Source of the DNA: an uncultured Fidelibacterota bacterium
GTDB lineage: Bacteria > Marinisomatota > Marinisomatia > Marinisomatales > UBA1611
Direction: 5' to 3'
Assembly (NCBI GenBank): GCA_913043185.1
Contig: CAJWMI010000028.1
Location: 1 to 19,163, forward strand
DNA: 19,163 nucleotides
Positions 14,193 through 19,163 of the stretch are shown one piece after another (within the stretch, counting starts at the first letter, position 1; each line of letters starts with the position of its first letter). A program made the position numbers and the translations under genes. The notes below the pieces were generated by a model. That model had not been told where the DNA came from, searched no databases, and saw nothing but the letters and a program-made list of their open reading frames with translations.

Positions 14193-15395
14193 TTAGTTTT
14201 GGTTTTTATTATTTCTAATTAAGTCTAGGCCGGAGGGGATTATTTGATCAAGTTTGCTTCTTGACTCTTTTACCTCAAAACTAATAGGGAGCTCTTTCTC
14301 AGCCTCACTCATTGCGAAAAAGGAAAACTGGATTTTCTTTTTCTGATTTTGTTTTATATCACCAAGGTTGAAGCTGGACTTCCCAGTATTAAACACAAAG
14401 TCACCATACAAAACTGCGATGTTTACATTTTTAGCAACCTGCTGCCCATTGTTTCGAACATACATAGTGGCTTTGATGATTTCAGCTGGCTCTATGAGAC
14501 CGTTATTATTACTCTGGTCATCAATTCTAATTTCTGTCAGAATCAGTTCTGGACTAGTAAGAGACTTGGTGTGAAACGATATCATATTTGGAACATTTAT
14601 ATCATGGCCAAAGTATTCTGTTACATATGCTGATACTAAAACCTTTTCTGTAATCATCAGGTCTGAAGCAAAAATAGAAACATTAAGCTCTTTACTTTCA
14701 CCCGGCACTAGTTTGTGAATAATGTCTAGTCCATCGACTATCAATCCTCCAGAATAATTTTCTAGCTCTAAAAAAACTTCAATCCCCTGTGCGTTTCCCT
14801 TACCACTATTTGTGAGACTAATTATTAGCTCAGCAGTATCATTTGTTTTTAGTGTATCTTTTCCTTTCTTAAGTATAAGATTAGATTTAACAGAAAGCTC
14901 AGGCGGGAGCTTTGTTTTTTTATAAGATGGGTGATTTGCCTTTAGATGCCTGGTGACATGTTTTAGACGAATCTTTTTTATAAACTTATCACCCTGCCAG
15001 AGGCCAGACTTAATCGTGTCTCCGCGAAATACAATATACCCCTGTCCATCACGAATATTATTTTTGAATTCACCCTTGAAAATTTCACCATTACTATATG
15101 TGTATTGACCAAGCCCATGCTGTTGGTCTCTTTTATAATATCCTCTGTATTGCTCCCCATTTTCAAAAGTGTATGTACCTCTGCCTCTTTTTAGACCAGA
15201 TTTAAACTTTCCTTTATATGTGTCACCGTCAGGGTGTGTCCATATACCGTGACCATGTTTTAATCCATTTTTATATGATCCCTTGTACCTCTCACCATTA
15301 ACATGCGAGCCCATTTTTTTTGATAGTTGTTGATCTGTTGCCATAATCTGAGAAAAGGCAATCAGAGTGCATATAGTAAGCCTAATTTTTTTCAT
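14193..15395 (-). CDS. Exported MORN-repeat protein with CARDB-like domains
   Basis: This 400-residue protein has a signal peptide (MKKIRLTICTLIAFSQIMA, cleavage near residue 19). Four tandem MORN repeats of 23 residues follow at about 37-59, 60-82, 83-105 and 106-128, with a partial fifth at 129-140; each shows the Y/F-x-G-x-[YF]-K-x-G-x-x-x-G-x-G pattern. Two immunoglobulin-like CARDB-type domains come next at about 165-260 (TAELIISLTNSGKGNAQGIEV) and 283-376 (NNNGLIEPAEI, then YVRNNGQQVAKNV). The second has an Asp/Asn-rich acidic loop like calcium-binding forms. Neither part is enzymatic; a surface or periplasmic binding or scaffold role is likely, inferred only from domains. No Shine-Dalgarno is present: an 8-base-pair hairpin ends 3 bases before the ATG. 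Confidence 0.85.
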   Translation of the reverse strand: MKKIRLTICTLIAFSQIMATDQQLSKKMGSHVNGERYKGSYKNGLKHGHGIWTHPDGDTYKGKFKSGLKRGRGTYTFENGEQYRGYYKRDQQHGLGQYTYSNGEIFKGEFKNNIRDGQGYIVFRGDTIKSGLWQGDKFIKKIRLKHVTRHLKANHPSYKKTKLPPELSVKSNLILKKGKDTLKTNDTAELIISLTNSGKGNAQGIEVFLELENYSGGLIVDGLDIIHKLVPGESKELNVSIFASDLMITEKVLVSAYVTEYFGHDINVPNMISFHTKSLTSPELILTEIRIDDQSNNNGLIEPAEIIKATMYVRNNGQQVAKNVNIAVLYGDFVFNTGKSSFNLGDIKQNQKKKIQFSFFAMSEAEKELPISFEVKESRSKLDQIIPSGLDLIRNNKNQN

Positions 15396-15398
15396 AAG

Positions 15399-15420
15399 GG
15401 CTTTTAATTTAATAAAAGCC
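15399..15420 (-). repeat. Inverted repeat / hairpin between phosphoesterase and MORN genes
   Basis: GGCTTTTA and TAAAAGCC form a perfect 8-base-pair stem around a 6-base loop. It lies 20 bases after the phosphoesterase stop and 3 bases before the MORN gene ATG on the - strand. No T run follows, so it is not a classic terminator. It may block 3' decay of the upstream message, attenuate read-through, or occlude ribosome loading on the MORN gene. Confidence 0.5.
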
Positions 15421-15440
15421 TGATAATATTAAGGACTATT

Positions 15441-16622
15441 TTAGCTTTTTTTTGTTTCTAGCTTTACAAGCGTGATCTCGGACTCGACTCCTAATCTCAT
15501 AGGTGGTCCCCAGTATCCAGTTCCTCTGTTCACATAGATCCAGGTTCCATCATGGTCATGAAGGCCTGAGGTATAAGGGTTTGCCATTCTAACTGCGTAT
15601 ACAAAAGGCCAAAACTGACCTCCGTGTGTGTGGCCAGAAAGTTGAAGATCAGCTCCAGTTTTATGGGAATCAAAAATGCTCCAGGGTTGGTGCGCTAACA
15701 GTATTTTTGGTATGTTTTTGGGGGCACCATAAAAGGCTTTTTCTGGGTCACTTTTATGTTCTGGCTTTATGCTGCTGCTTCTATAATCAGTCACACCGCC
15801 AAGTGTTATAGAGCCCCTGCCTTTTGTGATGATCTCGTGGCTGTCAATAAGATTTGTCAATCCATAGTGGTCGGTTTTATCAAGCCACTGGTCCACCCCT
15901 GAGTAGTACTCATGGTTCCCAGTAACAAAATATTTACCAATATTTGCGTGCAAATCTTTTATTGGCTCAACGTGTTTTGACAGGTATCCTACAGAACCGT
16001 CGACCAAGTCTCCGGTTATTGCTATAATATCTGGGTTTAAATGATTTACCTGTTCAACCACTTTTTCTACGTAACCCTTTTTTATTGTTGGACCAATGTG
16101 GAGGTCAGAAACCTGGGCGATAGTCATCCCACTTAGATCTTTGTCCAGTCCTTTAATTGGGACAGTGGTTTTCATGATGGTTGCTCCTTTGCGGGCTGCG
16201 TATAAGCCAGCAATGGTAGACACACTAGTAGAGGTGACAATGCTAATGCTAAGTATTTTTTGAATAAAATCTCTGCGCCCAGGATCAGTCGGAGCAGATG
16301 GAGAGCCAATAGCAGCAGTTATTTTCGTTAACAGTCCAATAGCCAGATAGATAAAATCTTTTGTGACAACAGCCAAAAATGTAAGCACAAAAAATCCGAG
16401 ACTAAGATATCCTGCCCATGAAAACCAGTCAACAACCTCATTTTCAAATCCTTTTGAACGCAGGATTATTGGAATAATTGGTAAGGCCGCGAGCAGCGCT
16501 ATACAACACCAGGTGACAATTTTTATATCATAATTTAGGTTTAAATAAGGAATAATTCTTAGGCCCACGGTACCATGAATTATTGAAAGAATTATGATGG
16601 CAAAAATAAAGAACAGGCTCAT
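15441..16622 (-). CDS. Membrane-anchored calcineurin-like metallophosphoesterase
   Basis: This 393-residue protein begins with three hydrophobic segments (about 3-22, 34-54 and 68-97), then a twin-arginine-like GRRDFIQK followed by another hydrophobic stretch (116-140). The catalytic domain (about 155-390) has every PF00149 block: Asp173 and His175 (SDLHIG), Asp205 (GDLVDG), Asn236 and His237 (GNHEYY), His311 (AHQP), and His331/His333 (SGHTHGGQFWPF). This is the YkuE/YaeI type, known to act on phosphodiester bonds of lipid precursors such as UDP-diacylglucosamine or on related phosphoesters; the domain probably faces the periplasm. The ATG overlaps the sulfatase stop as ATGA, so the two are probably co-translated. 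A short gap with a hairpin separates it from the MORN gene. Substrate unknown. Confidence 0.92.
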   Translation of the reverse strand: MSLFFIFAIIILSIIHGTVGLRIIPYLNLNYDIKIVTWCCIALLAALPIIPIILRSKGFENEVVDWFSWAGYLSLGFFVLTFLAVVTKDFIYLAIGLLTKITAAIGSPSAPTDPGRRDFIQKILSISIVTSTSVSTIAGLYAARKGATIMKTTVPIKGLDKDLSGMTIAQVSDLHIGPTIKKGYVEKVVEQVNHLNPDIIAITGDLVDGSVGYLSKHVEPIKDLHANIGKYFVTGNHEYYSGVDQWLDKTDHYGLTNLIDSHEIITKGRGSITLGGVTDYRSSSIKPEHKSDPEKAFYGAPKNIPKILLAHQPWSIFDSHKTGADLQLSGHTHGGQFWPFVYAVRMANPYTSGLHDHDGTWIYVNRGTGYWGPPMRLGVESEITLVKLETKKS

Positions 16623-18538
16623 TGGACTATTATTTCATCTGCAAAAACCCAGGACGGTCCGCCTGCACCGGGGTGATACTCTGGGCAGGTATTAATGTTA
16701 TATCCTTTCACTCGAACGTAGCGGGACTTTATTTTATCTAGCTCAACATTAAACTCAAAAATATCTTGAACGTAGCTAAAATCATTGACAGGAAAAGATT
16801 CATGTACCATTTCAAATGTTTTTCCATCGACCGAGTGCTCAATCTGAACTTTTTTAGGTAAAAAGATCCACACAACCTGATCCTGAAGAAAGCGGACTTT
16901 TATTGAACTGACAGTTGTTATTTTCCCGAGGTCAATCGTGGCGACTAAGTCTGTCGCCTCAAACCCCTGCCATGACGGATCTCGGTAGTTTACGGTTCCG
17001 CCAAGACCATTCACAAGCGCGTTCATACTTTCGCCAGAATATTTATGATGGGGCCTATCTTTTAGAACCATATTGCTACCTATCGCAAGGTGACTAAATT
17101 TTACCGCAGGCGGCTTGGATCCGCATACAGTCTCGTAGGATTCACTCCCGGCTCTGTTTGTTAGTTTATCCCCAAGAATTGATCTTGCCTTTTCACCTAC
17201 AATTTTGAGGTCATTAACAACATCCGGGAATCGTGGTGCCAGGTCTGTTGTTTCACCTATGTCTGCTTCAAGATTATATAGCTCTAAACCTGATCTGCCT
17301 TGCGCGTAAGCACCAGGGTGAAGGTTTTCTCCTGGCTTAACATTTTTGTATGAACGGTAAAGGTGGGGAAACACAAGCTTGTATTTACCCTTTCGTACTG
17401 CAATCAGATTCTCGCCATAGTAGTAGTATAATTCGTTCCTCGGGTTTGCCCCTGGAGTCCCACTAAGGAGTGGCACTAGGCTTGTACCATCAATCTTAGC
17501 ATTGATCTTTTTTTCTCCAGTGATCTCTGCGAGTGTGGGCAATATATCTATAGTCGCCGCTATGTTTGAAATTATTTGTCCTGGTTTAATTCTTTCGGGC
17601 CAGCGCATAATGCACGGGACTCTTGCTCCGCCTTCCCACATACTTCCTTTTCCCTCACGAAGTGGACCTGCGGAGCCACCCCATTTTCCATAATTGAGCC
17701 AGGGGCCGTTGTCACTAGCATAAATAATTAATGTGTTATTGTCTATATCATTATCCTTTAGTGCGCTAATAATTTCCCCAACAGACCAGTCAATCTCCAT
17801 GATAACATCACCATAAAGACCTAGCTCACTTTTCCCTAAAAACTTGTCCGAGGCTGCGATGGGCTGATGCGGCATCGGGTGTGGGATATAGAGAAAAAAT
17901 GGATTTCCTTTGTTTCTGTTAATAAAGTCTACAGCCCGCTCAGTGATTTTAGTTGTCAGCTGACCCTGATCAGACAGTGTCTCAATTTTTTCTGATGGAT
18001 TGTTTCCTTTCCAAAATGACATGGTGGGGTAGTAGCTCTTTTTTTTGCCGGTCAAGGGGTTCCCGTCATAGTCAACGGGCCACATGTCGTTTGAACAGAT
18101 CAGTCCTGCGTATTCATCAAACCCATTCTGAAGCGGTAAATATTTTTCACGGTGTCCAAGGTGCCACTTACCAAATATTGCATTCGTGTATCCACGCCTT
18201 TTTAGAAGTTTGGCAATAGTCTCTCTGCTTGGGTCTAGTCCGTTAACGTTCCAAGGGCTTAGAGCCCCTTGTATACCTACCCTTTCAGCATAGCTCCCTG
18301 TCATCAGCGATGCTCTGGACGCGCTGCAGACTGCTTGGGACACATAAAAATCAGTAAACAAGATTCCTTCCTTGGCCATCTTGTCAATATTTGGGGTTTC
18401 AAAGCCCTCAGCCCCGTAGCAGCCTAGATCTCCATATCCCTGGTCATCCGTGAATATTATAATAATATTTGGAGGCAAGTGTTTTTGTCCGCAACCCAAT
18501 AATAATAGTATGATTTGAGCGATTAGAATGAATTTCAT
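16619..18538 (-). CDS. Lipoprotein type I sulfatase with C-terminal discoidin-like domain
   Basis: This 639-residue protein has a lipoprotein signal ending LLLGC (Cys16). Residues about 23-460 are a formylglycine-dependent arylsulfatase-family domain: metal ligands Asp31/Asp32 (FTDDQGYGD), activation motif Cys71-Ser-Ala-Ser-Arg (Cys to formylglycine), GKWHLG (123-128), HQP near 224, and Asp276/Asn277 (ASDNGPW). Residues about 480-639 form an F5/8 type C-like beta-sandwich (VATIDLGKITTVSSIKVRF, VQIEHSVDGKTFE, SRYVRVKGYN), usually carbohydrate-binding. It would desulfate a sulfated glycan or small sulfate ester at the cell envelope. It overlaps the phosphoesterase by 4 bases and starts 19 bases after the FGGY kinase. 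No maturase is in view. Its base composition is visibly richer in G+C than the kinase gene before it. Confidence 0.94.
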   Translation of the reverse strand: MKFILIAQIILLLLGCGQKHLPPNIIIIFTDDQGYGDLGCYGAEGFETPNIDKMAKEGILFTDFYVSQAVCSASRASLMTGSYAERVGIQGALSPWNVNGLDPSRETIAKLLKRRGYTNAIFGKWHLGHREKYLPLQNGFDEYAGLICSNDMWPVDYDGNPLTGKKKSYYPTMSFWKGNNPSEKIETLSDQGQLTTKITERAVDFINRNKGNPFFLYIPHPMPHQPIAASDKFLGKSELGLYGDVIMEIDWSVGEIISALKDNDIDNNTLIIYASDNGPWLNYGKWGGSAGPLREGKGSMWEGGARVPCIMRWPERIKPGQIISNIAATIDILPTLAEITGEKKINAKIDGTSLVPLLSGTPGANPRNELYYYYGENLIAVRKGKYKLVFPHLYRSYKNVKPGENLHPGAYAQGRSGLELYNLEADIGETTDLAPRFPDVVNDLKIVGEKARSILGDKLTNRAGSESYETVCGSKPPAVKFSHLAIGSNMVLKDRPHHKYSGESMNALVNGLGGTVNYRDPSWQGFEATDLVATIDLGKITTVSSIKVRFLQDQVVWIFLPKKVQIEHSVDGKTFEMVHESFPVNDFSYVQDIFEFNVELDKIKSRYVRVKGYNINTCPEYHPGAGGPSWVFADEIIVQ

Positions 18539-18557
18539 AGGTATTAATAAAAAATAA

Positions 18558-19163
18558 TTATTTTAATGATGAAATAATTTCTGTCCATTGTTTTATCTTA
18601 AAAGTTATTTTATCTCTTTCTTTTGATGGTTTAAAAAATTTGTCCTCATCCTGTATTTTATAATTATAATTACTATTTAATATTCTATATACTCCTAAAG
18701 CAGTCTTATCTCTTATTTTAGGACGTCTAATAATTTGACCGCTTAAATCTGAAATAAATTGTAAAAGTGAATCTCTAGAACCTCCACCACTAGCCGTAAT
18801 TATAGGAAATTTCATTGAAATATTTTTTGTCAACATGTTTATAATATCATTAACTAAAAAACCAATAGACTCCATCCCAGCCCTAATGATTTCGTTTTTA
18901 TTATTTTTGTTTATTTTATAATAAATATCATCAAATCCAGATATCCAGTATGGTGCAGCTATTCCTGAAAATCCTGAAATGAAAATTCCTTCTGTGTCTT
19001 GAGTTTTACAACGTTGATCCCAGCTCATTTGCATGTGTTCAATATCTAATATATCTTCTAAATAATTAAATAGAGAATTACATGCATTTATGGTCCCCTC
19101 AGAAACATAAGTTTTTTTATTGCTGTCCGAAAATAGAATACTTGTTATTAAACCGTTAATCAT
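18558..19163 (-). CDS. FGGY carbohydrate kinase, glycerol-kinase-like, C-terminal part
   Basis: The frame is open to the window edge; the 201 residues seen are the C-terminal part and the ATG at the very edge is internal. The order matches glycerol kinase: GLITSILF and SEGTINACNSLFNYLEDIL (the Glu-Gly helix of the domain boundary), GIFISGFSGIAAPYW (59-73), EIIRAGMESIGF (91-102), ASGGGSRDSLLQFISDLSG (124-142; adenosine-binding) and TALGVYRIL. About 290-310 N-terminal residues with the catalytic Asp should lie beyond 19163. The family phosphorylates glycerol or sugars in the cytosol; glycerol versus a related polyol or sugar cannot be decided from this half. It is markedly AT-rich and sits 19 bases upstream of the sulfatase, suggesting a common transcript. 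Confidence 0.88.
   Translation of the reverse strand: MINGLITSILFSDSNKKTYVSEGTINACNSLFNYLEDILDIEHMQMSWDQRCKTQDTEGIFISGFSGIAAPYWISGFDDIYYKINKNNKNEIIRAGMESIGFLVNDIINMLTKNISMKFPIITASGGGSRDSLLQFISDLSGQIIRRPKIRDKTALGVYRILNSNYNYKIQDEDKFFKPSKERDKITFKIKQWTEIISSLK

Noticed and set aside
14349..14633. 94-codon + strand reading frame inside the MORN/CARDB gene
   Set aside because: It is a shadow of the clear coding frame on the other strand and has no domain or ribosome binding site.

Overview
The window is an AT-rich bacterial chromosomal segment carrying 13 protein-coding genes (two cut by the window edges) and one tRNA. It is densely packed with mostly very short or overlapping junctions, and no stretch over 300 bases lacks a gene. 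Several traits fit a marine Bacteroidota-like or Marinimicrobia-like heterotroph: lipoprotein peptidase and sulfatase, a long-form aromatic amino acid hydroxylase, a bacterial kynurenine catabolic cluster, and mixed use of Shine-Dalgarno and SD-less starts. The sequence alone does not settle the phylum, and no mobile element, CRISPR array or phage gene is visible.

Region 1 (1-6694, + strand) is a compact kynurenine catabolic operon. In order it holds a 2-aminomuconic semialdehyde dehydrogenase (5' end cut off), a RidA-family protein that is the likely 2-aminomuconate deaminase, 3-hydroxyanthranilate 3,4-dioxygenase, ACMS decarboxylase, a cyclase-family protein that is the likely kynurenine formamidase, kynureninase and kynurenine 3-monooxygenase. 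Together these would take N-formylkynurenine to the level of 4-oxalocrotonate, a catabolic route rather than NAD synthesis. Gene order runs roughly opposite to reaction order. Tryptophan 2,3-dioxygenase and the enzymes after 4-oxalocrotonate are not in the window. Junctions are ATGA and TTGA overlaps or gaps under 50 bases, so translational coupling is likely.

Region 2 (6681-8411, - strand) is a pterin-dependent aromatic amino acid hydroxylase with an extra C-terminal half. Its 3' end overlaps the 3' end of the monooxygenase gene. A 164-base divergent spacer then leads to tRNA-Asn(GTT).

Region 3 (8679-11717, + strand) holds a lipoprotein S9A peptidase of the oligopeptidase B type and a DUF1295 membrane protein.

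Region 4 (11718-19163, - strand) is a same-strand run. In transcription order it holds the C-terminal part of an FGGY (glycerol-kinase-like) carbohydrate kinase, a lipoprotein sulfatase with a discoidin-like C-terminal domain, a membrane-anchored metallophosphoesterase, an exported MORN-repeat plus CARDB-like protein, a secreted alpha/beta-hydrolase of the esterase D type, a small membrane-anchored protein and a TerB-like small protein. The sulfatase and phosphoesterase share an ATGA overlap and look co-translated. The rest of this run has no pathway logic that I recognise. I do not see a clearly new biological system. The best leads are the tailed aromatic hydroxylase beside the kynurenine operon, the divergent formamidase, and the exported MORN/CARDB protein.
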